DNA of 64,000 nt, taken from Scleromitrula shiraiana (taxonomy: Eukaryota > Ascomycota > Leotiomycetes > Helotiales > Sclerotiniaceae). Below are positions 24,205 through 37,134 of this stretch, one piece after another. Every line of letters starts with the position of its first letter. Within the stretch, counting starts at the first letter, position 1. The notes under the pieces were generated by a model. That model saw only the letters and a program-made list of their open reading frames with translations, searched no databases and was not told the DNA's origin. The stretch lies in contig JABELC010000005.1 in NCBI GenBank assembly GCA_028455995.1, positions 2,046,001 through 2,110,000 of the forward strand, written 5' to 3'. A program made the position numbers and the translations under genes.

Positions 24205-25813
24205 GATGATGATGATGATGTGATAATTGCGTGGCTATTTAGTTTTGAAAGAACAGATGAATGTATGATTATTAAAAAGATTTATATTCAGTATTGTTGA
24301 AGTCTAAAAACAAGTAAATAAACGGTTTGATAATACAAAAGGTCAAAAGGCTGAAGCTTTTTATCGGCACAATACTAAAAAGCAATCCTAGTCGCCTTTT
24401 ATGACGAGGCTACGATATCAAAGAGGCTCAAGGTTTAAGAAAAGGGAGAAGTTCGGTGGGTGGATCTTAAGAAGGGAAAAGGCTTTGCTAATTTATGGTT
24501 CGTTGATCGCCAGTTGGTCGGTCGCTCGCAGGGGCAGAACATATGCATGGATTATTTGGATGGATTGGCACATTTGGATCTATGTATCAAACTTATTAAG
24601 TCAAGGTGGAATTTCGAGGTTGTCGGGGGAAGTGATTATTGTGGTTGTTGTTATTGTTGTTGTTGTTATTTTTTTTTTCAAGCGATCTTACTCTCTTTTA
24701 TTCATTCTTCTTAAACTTGCCCAGAGTATTCGAATGATTGAAATCTATTTGTTAGAGAGCACCACGGGTATCGGTACTTGAGTTTGTTTACACAGCTAGG
24801 TACTTTAGGTAGCTATTGGAATTTATATGTTGTTGTTAATCGTCATATCACATCATCATCATCATCACCATCATCATCATAGGTACAACATTTGAACTCG
24901 AGCTATCCACCATTTCTCTCTTATTTACATGACCTGGCCTGGTACTTTGAGATTATATCTATGCCTTATTATCTATGCGTACGTACTCAGCACTGCACTT
25001 TGAGTACGAAAGTAGTATACACATCAGTTGAAAGAAAATATACTCTCAAATGGCCCTCCAGTTCCTTACTTATTACTTATTAACCGCTGAATATCTTTGA
25101 ATGCCAATACAACTAGCTTGGACAGCTTCATAATTATTGAATAAAATCATAATAAATTTCAATTCAACTCTTTTTCATAATAATATTTATTATTTTATTA
25201 ATTTCAAATCCATTCCTTCATACAAATCATACAAATCATACAAAATATCTACCTTCTTAGGTAGGTGGTGTATACATCATTCTCTTACATGTTATTCATC
25301 CGGAAGAGAATATAATCCATACTTAATACTACCTCAACCAAAATCACACTACACCTTAAGACCGAAGGATCCAGACCTTATTTACACCCGTGGGTGGACT
25401 ATCTACATTATTACTTATTACTCTGCGGAAACTTTTAAACAACTTACACCATCACCACACATTACTACCTGGGCACACACTTTACTACTCGACTGTACAA
25501 AGGTATCTTGACGAAAACAATACCATACCTCAAATTCAACAACCGCCCAAATATTCAACAAAAGAAAAAAAGAAAAAAAAAGAAGAAATAAATACCTAAT
25601 CAGAGCCTTGCTTATATGGTGACGACAACAAAACCTTTCTCCAGAAGAAAACTACAACCCATATTTACAATCATTCCTCATAACTTGCGCAAACCTTTCT
25701 TTGGTATACATACATATGAACTTTAACTTTACAAATATTATCAAACTATCTGATAACATTGCATTTCATTTGGCGCAAACCTGCGCGGTGGCGCCAGTGA
25801 ACTTGGGAACGAG
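24205..25813. other. Intergenic region with trinucleotide repeats
   Basis: Divergent spacer. It holds GAT repeats at about 24204-24222, a TTG/TTA run near 24640-24672 and a CAT array near 24846-24880. A GC-rich imperfect palindrome (GGCGC ... GCGCC, about 25773-25796) lies just upstream of the arrestin-like start, and GCGCAAACCT occurs twice (about 25685 and 25775). The reading frames here are AT-rich shadows without family resemblance. Confidence 0.5.
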
Positions 25814-27212
25814 ATGGCAGCTTTCGTTAGAGTCTCAGGACCTCCCAACAGTAATTTCTTAGTTGGATATCCTGGGATATCAGCGACTCTTGTAAGATTC
25901 CTCTTTATATTCCCTTCTTGGACTTACATTTTGGTGCTTGGATTATGGTTTTATTTGTGAATTGGTATTAATGTTGGTTTTTGATTTCATAGCCTAGGAT
26001 AGAGGGTAAAGTAGAGATTCGACCCCTCACTGGAATTTCCGCGCCGATTGCGATATCATTGGTACGAATATGTTTACAAAGAAGAGAAACGATACACCCT
26101 TCTGCGGAATCAATAGCAAAGAAACATTTAGGTACTCCAAGGAGAGAAACGACTGATGTGGTTGGAAAAGAGTTACTGTTATTTCGATGTACGGCGGGGA
26201 AGGAATCGGAAAGTGTTGTATTGATGGATTTACCTTTCGTATTATTTATACCATTTGGCCGAGGAGGAGAAGAAAGTAATCGAAGGATACCTCCAGCGTC
26301 ACTACAATTACCAAGTCGAACGGCCGAAACATATTATGAACTTGTCGTAACTGTTCAACAAGGTCAAGATCAAAAGAAATTCGCTTTCCCGGTACCAATA
26401 CAAAGATACGATACACTATCAACATTTGGGATGTACAATCGACCAGAATCCGCGGAAAAGACAGCAGATCATTTGGTTACTTTAGGTATTTCGATACCGC
26501 GTTGGTCATTTGGTCCATCTGATCCTGTTAGTGTCTATATTAAATTATCACCAAGTCCAATATGGATGAAGAAGGCCACGAAGGTTTTGATACAAAAAAT
26601 TACTATTGGTATAGAAGAGGAGATAACATATAATCCGGAAGGAGATGAACCTACTAAGAAGATTAATCGAATAGCCAAACAAACACAAACCGTTGGAGTG
26701 AAGTTACCAGAAGCTGGATATTTTACAAATCTTGGATTGGTATTTCCTTCGAAAGATTTGAGGGATGCTGAAGGTATTATACGTAGAGGAAAACCTGCAT
26801 TTCCTATGCATACAGTTAGTTCATTTACAACAACTGGTACTTTATACAAAATTGAATTTTTCTTAGTTATCAAGGTAATTTATGAATTTATATTTCTATC
26901 TTTCTCTAGAGCTATCCATCTGGCAAATCTAACCTGACCAAACAAAAAGCTAACACCAATAATCACCAGGCACATCTATCAAACGCCAGAGATATTCAAT
27001 TAAGACAACCAATCGTAGTATGCCCACTAGACCAACAAGATTGCAAGGAAGAAATGGACGCGATTGAACAGGCGGCAAAAGATGCATCGCATGTTGATCC
27101 TTCGAATCCGATGTTACCTGCTTGTACGATCATTAAGGCGAGGGATGAAAATGCGTTGAGGGCGTTGGGTTGGACGATGGTGGGTGGGGCGAGGAAAATG
27201 GTTATTGAGTGA
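25814..27212 (+). CDS. Arrestin-fold protein (alpha-arrestin/ART-like)
   Basis: Three exons (25814-25891, 25993-26874, 26970-27212) give 400 aa; introns are 101 and 95 nt. The start MAAFVRVSGPPNSNFLVGYP leads into PRIEGKVEIRPLTG and then an arrestin-N beta-sandwich pattern. The middle has LPFVLFIPFGRG, paired with LPSRTAETYYELVVTV; the second half (LGISIPRWSFGPSDPVSVYI) fits an arrestin-C domain. Fungal alpha-arrestins bridge Rsp5-type ubiquitin ligases to transporters, usually through PPxY motifs. I see no PPxY here, so ligase binding is unproven. The arrestin fold is an inference from pattern, without a single diagnostic motif. Confidence 0.7.
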
Positions 27213-29212
27213 ATGATTGGCTGGGATTTTTTTGTGGGTTTTTGTCTCTGGAGGGGATGAATGATCGATTAAACTGATGAATGAATGAATGAATGAATGG
27301 GGGTGATGATGATGATGGTGGGGATGAGAGGAATATCTCGGATGCATTCATCGTATCATATCATATCATTTGGTTGGTTAAATGAGAGAAATTGTGTTCT
27401 CGATCAACAACTAACCGGGGAGAGATTAATTAGATCTTAGTTATCTATCTTTCTGTATCTGTCCTTGGGAAGGAAGATATCATATACCATGACGATTTCG
27501 AGGACACGATAATAACGATTAGAGGGCACACATATGGCCATGATGATGATCAGGGCTGGATGACCAGGGGAAGGTGGCCGACGATACGACGAATGGATTA
27601 GAAAGGACAAGATAATCACCCAGAATGAAATAGTAGGATCCCCACGTCAAAATTCGACAAGAATAAAAGGAGAAGCGAAAGAGGGATCCGGATCAAAACG
27701 AAAGTCGTGGAGAAGAGAGGAGGACTTCAAGGAAACCAACGAACGAACGAATGAACAAACGAACGAATGACATACGAGATACTTTTAATGATACAACACG
27801 GTACGGCACGGTGCAAACAAACTAGCTCGCGTTCGGCGTTTCTTTCAGCCGTGGCTGACGGCCTGGGTTGATATGGTAAGGACCATCTGGAAATGAGAGC
27901 AAAGCGCCTGGTGAATGAGGGATTATATTATATATAAATATGTATGCATGCATGCACCAATTTGGGAGGCATCTGTTTGGAAATTTTTGTAGTATTAGGC
28001 GGTTGGGAGCGGGGAGCGGGGAGCGGAGACTCGGAGCGGGGAGTTAAGGGGTTGTGTTCAAGTTGGATTGCGTTGGATGGCATTGGATTGGATATGAGGA
28101 GGTGGGATGGGGTGGAACTTGAATGGCATGATAATATTATATGATGGATGGATGGGTGGATGTGATGGATGTATTGAATGGATGAATGGATGAATGGATG
28201 TGATGGATGTATTGACTCGATGAATGGATGAATGGATGAATGGATGATGGAAGAAGATATGATGGAAGAAGATATGAATGAACTGAGATGATATGATATA
28301 ACATAACATAATATAACATGAATTATAATCAAATAAGTGAATGAGTCGAATAGGCCTGAAATAGACAGACTCTCGTCTTATAGGCTTTGATAGGATGGGA
28401 TAGGCTAGGATAAGATAGAATAGGACATCATCAAATATCTATTCCAAAGTCTTGCAACAATACGATACGATACGATACGATATGATACAACAAACGAATG
28501 TACTAATTAAATTAACTCATCAAATTTATTATCTGTCAGATTAGAGAATAGTGAATAGTGAATCGTTATCCTATCCTATCTCATCCCATCCCATCCCATC
28601 CCATCCCATCCCATCCTATCTTATCCAATCATCCCATTCATTCATTCATTCATCCGTCATGTCATATCATGTCATATCATAAATAAAGTGAATAACCGAC
28701 CACATGTCTATCATCCACGTGTCACACGCATGAGCATTAGCTTCCATGAAGTTAAGTAAGTAAGCAAGCTTGCAGTCTTCAAATGTTCTTAACATTGAGC
28801 TGCATATATATATGCATATATATATGTATATATATATATATATATGCATATATGTATTGAGTGATATGATATGAGCCCCAGCCATACCATACCATACCGT
28901 AGCATACCGTCAATGTCAAGTCAAGCACGACTCTCAAAGACATCAGATCCTTCCCTGCCCCATGACGCCTCTGAATGACACATACTAGTATCCTAAAACC
29001 TATATGTCCATAACACCGAACTCCAGAAGCCACTACCCTTCCGCCCGCCTGCTCGCCCGCCTTAGCATCACGCATGAGAAGGTTTTCCCCCTCTCATAGA
29101 AGAATAGTGAAGGTTGGCATCTCTACATCCCTTTCGTCATGAATAGCAAGAAATCAATTCATCCTTCATTTGCAAAACATTTGCTCATTCGTTTACCAAT
29201 CCCTTCATTCAT
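27213..29212. repeat. Two-kilobase spacer dominated by simple and compound repeats
   Basis: Successive arrays: GAAT/ATGA near 27278-27298; two copies of a ~42-nt unit built from GGAT/GAAT near 28159-28240; GATAC near 28462-28490; CATCC near 28572-28620; alternating TA near 28801-28858. No reading frame is credible; those present translate to Ser/His/Ile or Tyr/Ile runs. It separates the convergent arrestin-like and LCB3-like genes. Confidence 0.75.
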
Positions 29213-31304
29213 TCATACGCCCATTCCCAATCCTAGTATTTCGAAAATTATAGGATTGCCTTCTACAGCCAACCAGGCAATACCTATTTGAAAAAGTTAA
29301 TCTCATAAGAAATATACTGAGTATAGACTCCAAGCAGGAAAACATACCACTATAAACAACAAGTTTCGTAACAACCTCAACATCATACCTAACACGAGGT
29401 TTCTCCAATCTCGAAAACATTTCCTTCTCGCCAAGTTCATTTTCCCGCTCCACAGCAATCTCATCATCATCTTCAACCTGTCCATCTAAACCCGGCGTTG
29501 ATATTGCCGGTGTATAAGTTACATGGCCTGCCCCCATCATTTGCTCATAAGAACCTACTCTCGACTGAGCTGGCGTTGGTAAATTAATGCTATTCATTGA
29601 AGACATTCCAGATGTAGTAGCGCGGTCTTTCTGTGGTGGTGTGACCGAGAAGTAATCTTTTGATTCTTTTGTTGCTACCAATCTTGGACTTGTCCCCTCG
29701 TAATCAGATGTAAGACTATCTCTACGTCTTTTCTCTCGGTATGCAAGAGTTTCGTATGCATCTGCTGCTGATTGAGGTCCAACAGATACGGCACGGCCAC
29801 GCCCAGCATGTCTTATAGAGTTGATTAAACTTGGTAAATCCGATACAGATGGCATAACATTATCGACCTTCAACCTTGCTGGGATTTTGTTGTATTCCGA
29901 TGCGGGTTTGAAGAATTTTCGAGGTAAGATAAATCCAGAATTTTCGATGGCTCGGAAAAGATGAGGTAGAAGTTTTAGTAAAGTTGGCTTCATTACTTCT
30001 CTCCAAGCAAAAATGACCAAAACTCCAACAATCACACGAAGTATTGTGATGGTCCACCCCATATGTTTCAAGTCAAATGGGACCGTTGCTGGAACCGGAA
30101 TCTTCCAGGATCTATCACTTGAAGCGTAGTGCCAACCTCCAAGTTCAACTCCAATCATTACTGCAGTAAATGCGACACTATCGTCAAAGCAAGGGCAGTC
30201 ATCAGCAGGCTCTGGATGTATTCTTATCAAAAGAATAATAACCACAGCTACCGTCAATGGGGCTATCCAATTACTGTTATAAAGGTAATTATCCATGGTC
30301 GATCCATACACACATTCGATGACAGAAATGAGTGCTCCTATTATACTGCCAACTATAACATCTAAAAATCCATGCATTCCACAATATAGACGTCCTAGAA
30401 CAATAGAGAAGGCGTAAGAATAGCTTATAATTTCCAGAACGAGTTTAGTTGTAGGAAGTAGTTGACAATCGGGAGAGTGAATAGTAAAGAGGGCGTATAC
30501 AGCCACAGATACGGCATTTGCTGAATGTGTCGACGGAAATCCATATTCGAGAGCAGCTGAACCCGACATTGTAATTCGATGAAGAGGTGGAGATAATGGT
30601 CGAGGTAAAGAGAACATATCCTTGAGGAATCCTGTTACGAAAACTCCAGTTGCTAATATATGTACCATTCTGATATATTCAGTCAGCCCAAATTTGCGCA
30701 GCATACAAAGAGCTTCATTACCCTCTCCCCAAAGATGTATGCCCGCACCAAAACAAAATCGGTAGAACAACCATGAAGAACGTATGTGTGCCGAGATTCG
30801 CTGTAATAGCAAAATATGAATCGAGTGCTGGAGTTCGCATCTTAGCCTGCATCCAAGCTAGATATGGCGTTTCCCATCGAATTAAAGGTAAAAGAGCTTG
30901 TCGCAGATTGTATCGCCATGGTGGAAGTTTGCGTTTATCTGTAGAAAGTTGTTAGTATGATGGTTGAATAGTATAAAATGCGCCATCTCTTATATCGGAG
31001 AAACTCTCCATAGCAAAAGCTCTTGATTGTCTTCAATTGATTGAGATGTGCCAATCAAAACGCATCGGTGTGAACACAGTGATACTTTATCAGGTATGTC
31101 GAATGAAGAAAGATAACATTATTTTCGAGTAATCTTGAATTGTAAGTGGATTCAATTTTCATAGTCACTATACTTACAGTGATCTAAACTTTTTAAGCCA
31201 GCATCAATGACATCTGCCGGCGCAGTTATTGAGATTGATGGTTGAGGGGTAATATCTGTGAGATTCTCGAGCTCTAGGCCAGAGCCATTTGGAGTCGGAC
31301 ACAT
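29213..31304 (-). CDS. Sphingoid-base-1-phosphate phosphatase (PAP2 family, LCB3-like)
   Basis: Four exons (31304-31178, 30938-30722, 30669-29348, 29283-29213) give 578 aa; introns are 239, 52 and 62 nt. The first splice yields LKSLDHYKRKLPPWRYNLRQ, typical of the LCB3/YSR3 N-terminus. PAP2 motifs follow: KDMFSLPRP (KxxxxxxRP), YGFPSTHSAN (PSxH) and GRLYCGMHGFLDV (SRxxxxxHxxxD, here with Gly for Ser). Hydrophobic segments between and after these suggest a multi-pass ER protein. Residues ~350-540 form a Ser/Thr-rich soluble insertion before the short hydrophobic end EGNPIIFEILGLGMGV. The enzyme removes phosphate from dihydrosphingosine/phytosphingosine 1-phosphate. The start at 31304 is the first ATG after an in-frame stop. 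The C-terminal exon needs the 29284-29347 splice. Confidence 0.87.
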
Positions 31305-32647
31305 TGATGCATTCGTTGACGCAGCATCTATATCTCTACGAGTATAAAACTGAAGAATTTAGAAGAAGAAGAAAAAGAAGAAGAAGAAGAGAACAATAAC
31401 TTTGTAAAAATTATTGTCTAAAATAGGAAAGAATGAAACTTTTGAAAGAATCAAAATTTGAGGGGAAATTTCCAGATTAATTCTTGAAAATCAAAGGAGT
31501 GAAAGAAAGGTGGTGAAAAAAAGGAGTGATAGAATTGATTTGAGATGGGATGAGAAAGTTTTGTAAGAGAACTTTATATAGGCAAATCAATCTACTGTAG
31601 AGTAATAAAATAGTAGAATATACGAAGTAGTAGGTAGGATTTTTAATTCTTACTCAAACACCTTCAAAAGTAACTTCCTACTGAAATATTAAAATTAAAA
31701 AAAAAAATTAAAAAAAAAAAAAAGAAGTTGCCCAGATCTCAAGCATGGATGGATGGATGATGGATAAATTGAAAAAGATTTGAAACCTTCACATCAATCA
31801 ATAATAATAATAAGAAACAAGAAGTTCTCGGTTCCTTATCGCCGTTTTAATCTTTCATCATATCATAGCATAGCATATCATAGCATAGCATATCATAGCA
31901 GTGCATATCATGTCGCTGTTCCATATTATTATTAACAATGAATGAAAGGTTGGTATTTGGAAAGAAATTTGAGGCTCTAATTACATACCTAGCTACATAG
32001 AAGAAAGTACGTACAGTATCTACCTACATAGTAAGTATATAGTAAGTATATAGTAAGTATATAGTAAGTATATAGTAAGTACATAATAAAAGTAAGTAGT
32101 CGCTGGAAGCATAGGAATAGGAATAGGAATAGATCATTTGATAACTGTTACTCGTACTACTTTGTACAAAAAATAATGAACCACATTTATATTATTATTA
32201 TTATTATTGTTATTATTATTATAGATATATTATATGTATATATATATATATATGAATATATATATTAGCCATATTCATAGCCAAGTTGAAAGTAATTCAA
32301 ACTGGGCTCACAGAACATGATTAACAAATTCATCCATGTTATTTCTTTTTTAATACTAGTATCTCAACTTAAACTATTTTTGACTCTAGTCATATCTCTC
32401 TTTTCACCGCGGTGATTCCCCAATCTTTTTTATCTTTCAAGTTTTAAATCCAAAATCTTGGATGAGCGGGATACGTTGCTGGGGAAACCATTTATCCATG
32501 GAAATGTAAATAACTAATTGTAAATCTTGTGGGTATACTTCCACTCCAAGTTACTATCAAAAAACCAACTTTTCGAAGGAAACCTCATAAGAGGTCTTTT
32601 TTGGAAATTGGTATCAAAACCTATTCCAATTTATACACATTCCATCC

Positions 32648-32688
<41 letters not shown>

Positions 32689-32940
32689 GCCACAATTCAT
32701 ATTTTTTTTAATTCAGAAATAGCTTTTGGTATCTTTTTGGCCATTACTTTCCATACGAATATTTTTGCATAATTATTTAGAATCATTGTCTTAAGAAATT
32801 CTTGGTCTGAAGGAGAGCTCGAGATTCAATTTATAATCTTGATTCACTAATAAATCGAGTATCACGAAACGATAGTAATCACACCTATCAATCAAAACAT
32901 AACGACTTCAGCTTTCGAGAAAGAGGCGACAATTAGAACG
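31305..32940. other. Divergent intergenic region with repeats
   Basis: Separates LCB3-like and Rho4 starts. It contains AAG/GAA runs near 31365-31390, A-runs near 31698-31722, a CATAG/CATAT array near 31860-31905, the 11-nt array at 32030-32080, a TTA array near 32190-32222 and TA alternation near 32230-32265. The leader just before 32941 is likely the Rho4 promoter. No gene seen. Confidence 0.55.
32030..32080 (+). repeat. 11-nt tandem array AGTAAGTATAT
   Basis: Four near-perfect copies plus a partial, period 11. Each unit contains GTAAGT, which is also the ideal fungal 5' splice donor. No adjoining exon makes splicing likely. Confidence 0.8.
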
Positions 32941-33904
32941 ATGACAACTGCATATCAATCAAATCATTACTCGAGGCGTGAAAGTGTATCAGTACCGGTA
33001 TCAGAAAAACACGACGCAGCCCCACGAAGAAAAAGTACACGAAGGGAACAAAGTCAAGGATCAAGCGACGGAACGGTTGGCACAATGATGAGTACAGCTT
33101 CGTCAACGGGAAGAGAATCGGCGGCTACACATATGACTGAAGGTCCTTCGTATTCGAAAAAGATCGTGGTGGTTGGAGATGGTGGTTGTGGAAAGACTTG
33201 TCTCCTTATAAGTTATAGCCAAGGTTATTTCCCAGAGGTATGATGATTTTACATCTTTGAAACTCACTATATGATGATTAATTCATCTCTTTTGCATAGA
33301 AATATGTCCCAACGGTTTTCGAGAATTATATCACCTACCCAACACATCAACCATCTGGAAAGACTCTCGAATTAGCATTATGGGATACTGCAGGACAAGA
33401 AGAATATGATCGTCTTCGACCACTTTCATACCCCGAGACTGATTTACTATTCGTTTGCTTCGCCATCGATTGTCCCAACTCTCTCGAAAATGTTACGGAT
33501 AAGGTTAGCTACAGAATTGTAGATGATTATGATTAACATGCTAAACAAATATCTAGTGGTACCCCGAAGTCCTACACTTTTGTCCATACACCCCTCTCAT
33601 CCTCGTTGGATTAAAATCCGACCTAAGAACAAAACGTACCTGTATCGACCTCCTCAAGACCCAAGGCCTCACACCCGTCACCACCGAACAGGGAATGGCA
33701 GTTGCACGAAAGATGGGCGCACGCTATATGGAATGTAGTAGTAAAGAAATGACAGGCGTGGAAGAAATCTTTACCGAAGCAATCAACACAGTCGTCGTCA
33801 ACGATCGGAGCAACCAGAAAAACTCCTCCTCTCCTGCTCCAGGTACATCGGGTTCAGGTGTAATCGTACCGAAAAAGAAGAAGCGAAGTTGTCGATTCTT
33901 GTAA
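32941..33904 (+). CDS. rho4: Rho-family small GTPase, Rho4-type
   Basis: Three exons (32941-33237, 33300-33503, 33557-33904) give 282 aa; introns are 62 and 53 nt. The P-loop GDGGCGKT sits at residues 79-86, after a ~70-residue Ser/Thr/Arg-rich extension typical of fungal Rho4. The effector loop YVPTVFENY, switch II WDTAGQEEYDRLRP, Rho marker WYPEVLHFCP, guanine-specificity GLKSDLR and CSSKE are all present. The end PKKKKRSCRFL has a polybasic patch and CaaX box, predicting geranylgeranylation because of the final Leu. Rho4 controls septum formation and wall deposition at cross-walls through formins. All catalytic residues look intact. Assignment to Rho4 rather than Rho3 rests on the long N-terminal extension and the overall pattern. 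Confidence 0.92.
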
Positions 33905-34613
33905 TGACCACGCTGGCGCGATGAGATAATCGATGATGAGATATTGATATTGATACGACATAAACCTACGACTGCATAACGAAGGAGTGTATAATTGGTG
34001 AACATGAAATATGGAGATTTCTGCATATGGGCAGATATTAGGATTTGGGTTTTACATTGGTTATGCTTATGCCTCTTTTTTTATTGTTTTTTGTTTGCTT
34101 TTTTGAAGGAAATCGTTCTCTTGTTCTTTTTTTTTTCAACTCTCCTTTTTGATTTCCCTCCCTCTCATAAGCTGGACCTACCTCAACATATTATTTTCTA
34201 TTCCTCCCTGGAGATATTTTCTGAAATTGCGCTTCTTCTTTCTCTCTTCTTGTGAATCGGTATTAGGGGTCTGGATCATTCCAATGCACACACACTTCTA
34301 GGTGATATCTTTTTATTTTTTTTTTATTTTCTTATGTATAACGAACTTTGTTTCATAAACAAATGCATACCTATTTATAACGAAGAATTTTTCCCTTCTG
34401 TTTCCTGTCTTGTGTTATTGTGAAATTCGAAAAATTGAAATGAAATCGGGTATCATATTCCTTAACTCCCTTCCCTCCCTCAATATAATAACGTGACAAA
34501 CCAGTATCATATATCCATGTATCCGATATAATCGTGATCGTAATTCCAACCACTCCACTGCAACTCACGGCACTCGAAGCCCACGAAACACCATAGCTCT
34601 ACATGCCCTCTAT
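33905..34613. other. Convergent intergenic region
   Basis: T-rich spacer (T-runs near 34128-34137 and 34316-34323) between Rho4 and DAD1 stops. It should hold 3' untranslated regions. No gene seen. Confidence 0.55.
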
Positions 34614-35266
34614 CTAAATGCCCTCTCCATGCGCCTCCATGACCGTCTCCTCCCCCTGTTCCTCCGCCATCTCCTGCGTCCGCTGTGGTTGTTGTGCTCC
34701 CCCAACAGCAGGTTCCTCGCCCGCTCCTTCCCCTTCCGTCGATCCGTCCTTCGCCATTACGTTCTCGAATTGGGACCACAGTGCTTCGACGGAACTGAAT
34801 TCGTTGCCGACCTGGGCGGTGGCGGGGTGGGGTTAGATGGATGTTTAAGGAAGGGATTGGGGTGGGTGGTGGTAGATTGTTAGGGGAGGAGGGGAGGAGG
34901 GGAGGGGAGAGGTAAGGAGGGAAGAGAAGAGAAATGGTAAGGAGGGAAGAGAAATAGTGCGGAGAAAAGGGGGAAAGGAAGATGACGAGGATGGCGATGA
35001 GGAAATCCATACAGCAATAACACCCTCGAGTGATCGATTCAATTTATTGATATTCGCCAGCACATGTTCGAAACTCTATAAGATGGGATTAAACATAAAT
35101 CATTAGCCAAGGAACATACAATCCGTTTATTTTTCCAAAGGAAGGGGAAGGGCAGGTGTAAACGTACAACGGCGATCTCAGATAGTAAAATTTCTCTCTG
35201 CTGTTCGAAATAGGATTTTTCTCCCGAGCCTGCGGTGGTGGGTGGTCGGTTGGTGCTTGAGGACAT
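34614..35266 (-). CDS. DAD1: DASH complex subunit Dad1
   Basis: Three exons (35266-35168, 35075-35013, 34811-34614) give 119 aa; introns are 92 and 201 nt. The conserved body is YFEQQREILLSEIAV, then SFEHVLANINKLNRSLEGVIA, then VGNEFSSVEALWSQFENVM, which is the standard Dad1 sequence. The last ~45 residues are Gly/Glu/Gln-rich and unconserved. Dad1 is one of ten subunits of the fungal DASH/Dam1 ring, which couples kinetochores to spindle microtubules. The middle exon is only 63 nt; without both splices the frame breaks inside the conserved core, so the structure is well constrained. Confidence 0.93.
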
Positions 35267-37134
35267 TGTGTTTTCTTCGGGGGAGGAGGAGGAGAGGAGA
35301 ATATTGTATTAATTTGGTGGTTGGAGGGTGGAATTCGAAAGATTGGTGGGGGTTATTGGGAGGGGATAAATGGGAGGGAGACGCGTGTGGGGTTGATGGT
35401 CGCGCGTTTCGTTGTGAAGTGGTGGGGTGAACTTCGGTTGCTACATAGGAGCTACTATGTAGCTAGCTGGTGTTGTGCTATTGAGGGTTTTTTTTTTCTT
35501 TGGGCTGTATAAATAAACGGCATTTTGGATGTGATTTTAACGTCTTCCTGACAGTATAAAAATCTTCTAATAGTTGCTTATTTGAATAGCAAGTTTTTCT
35601 ACTATAAGATATCGTTTGGTCTGTCAATATTGGATCAATATCAGGTAGATTTATCCGATTATCCTAGATGTCACCTAGTAGACACGACTACTCCTAGTTT
35701 TGGTGATTAGCTCCTAGTTATGTAAACCTCATTTTCCTCGCGTTTTCTTCTTTGTCGAAAAGAATACTAAATGTAAAGTATTATCCTAGGTTTATACAGC
35801 ACAGTACAGGATATAATATAAATTCAGACTCTCTTCATTAGCTGATGGTAAAGATACCGCACAGTCGATGTATACCTTGAACAAACCATCAAGAGAAATC
35901 ATGAATAGGGTTATTACATATCCCATGCTGGATATCGAATTCTGGAGTCTCCTCCTTTTCGATCTTGATTTTCTTGAATCTAGAAATACTTTCCATTGTA
36001 ATGGACCAGTTTCATATTGTTCTAGATGTTCAATACTGGGAAACTCCTTGCGCGACTGGATCCGTTCTACATAGGATAACCTTGGAAGTGCGGTAATCAA
36101 TTGACAACGCAATCTCTGGGAAGTTCAATGATGGCGTGTATCTTATGCATCTTACGATAAACGGTTATCGTTAAGACGCTTGGTTCTGTAAGCATAGAGT
36201 TTGGTATGAAGCATGATAGGATCCTCAAGTGGTGGGTTGATTATGCTTACACCTAGGATATAGAGTGATATCTACCATTCCACCTTTCCAACCTTGTACC
36301 TGTGGAACATACGACTGACATCTATGTTGCTTTCCGCATGGCTTCTATGTACCACATCGACTTCCAAGCTTCATTTCGTGCAATATCTGGGGTAGTTCCT
36401 GAGGTACAAGTAGCTTTCAACTTGGACTGAGCCGTCTTTGTATTCCCCAACCTAAAGATCTGACTACTGCAAGGAAATCTCTGGATGATGTATGTGTACA
36501 CGTAGCAACCAGCCCTTCAAGGCATAAATCTACAGATGAAGTATCTCCTGTCTCCCAATAATCCATGGTCCGGGCTTCGGGAACTTACAGTAATCACGTG
36601 TAATACGCCGATAGCCTCGATTCAGATCGAAAACTCGAAGCGATGACGTAGTTGAGGCAAAGCGAGGCGAAGGTTGAGTGAAGGTCAAATATTTGGGTCT
36701 TCAGAAGCGGGACTTTCTGTTGGCCTTCTTATAAGAACTAATGCACAATGATTCAATTACCGCACATTTTATTTTCGGTTTCAAATACGCGGTCAGCGAA
36801 TACAATATTTCCTTTCCATTAAGCAAACAAATATAGAAATGGCCTCATGACCTTTCTTTTCAATGTTATGACAAGATAGAAAATGTTTATTATATTGAAC
36901 CCGAAACCAAATTCTTCACTTCACCTTGAACAACAATAATTCAAATCCCAACCATTATTGATACCAACAAGCTCCAATTCAGGATTTCCTAGTTCATATT
37001 AGTTTTTATAGCAATCACACACGGGTTGCAAGTTCGTTCTAAGCTTTTTAGTTTCAAAACTTAATTACAAGATCGTTCTTAGATCTCTTAGCATTCTCGG
37101 CACTTCTATGTCATAGGTGCAAAGGATTGTTGAG
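35267..37134. other. Long intergenic region
   Basis: Nearly 1.9 kb between divergent starts. The first ~200 bases are G-rich (complement of the DAD1 leader). The rest is unique-looking AT-rich sequence; the short frames near 35800-36110 have no family features. The CTCCTAGT motif recurs loosely near 35645-35720. I see no gene here. Confidence 0.5.

Noticed and set aside
30670..30812. Reading frame giving the LCB3-like gene a start at 30812
   Set aside because: It reads through a 52-nt intron in the wrong frame; splicing joins LGRG to MVHILATG and connects to conserved upstream exons.
17506..31304. A sphingolipid cluster linking the SUR2-like pair with the LCB3-like gene
   Set aside because: More than 10 kb and four unrelated genes lie between them; shared pathway theme only.
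34507..35010. 167-residue minus-strand frame over DAD1
   Set aside because: It reads through intron 2 and the last exon in the wrong frame.
37117..37134. Start of the glycine-zipper protein at 37117
   Set aside because: That codon is GTG; the first in-frame ATG is 37135.
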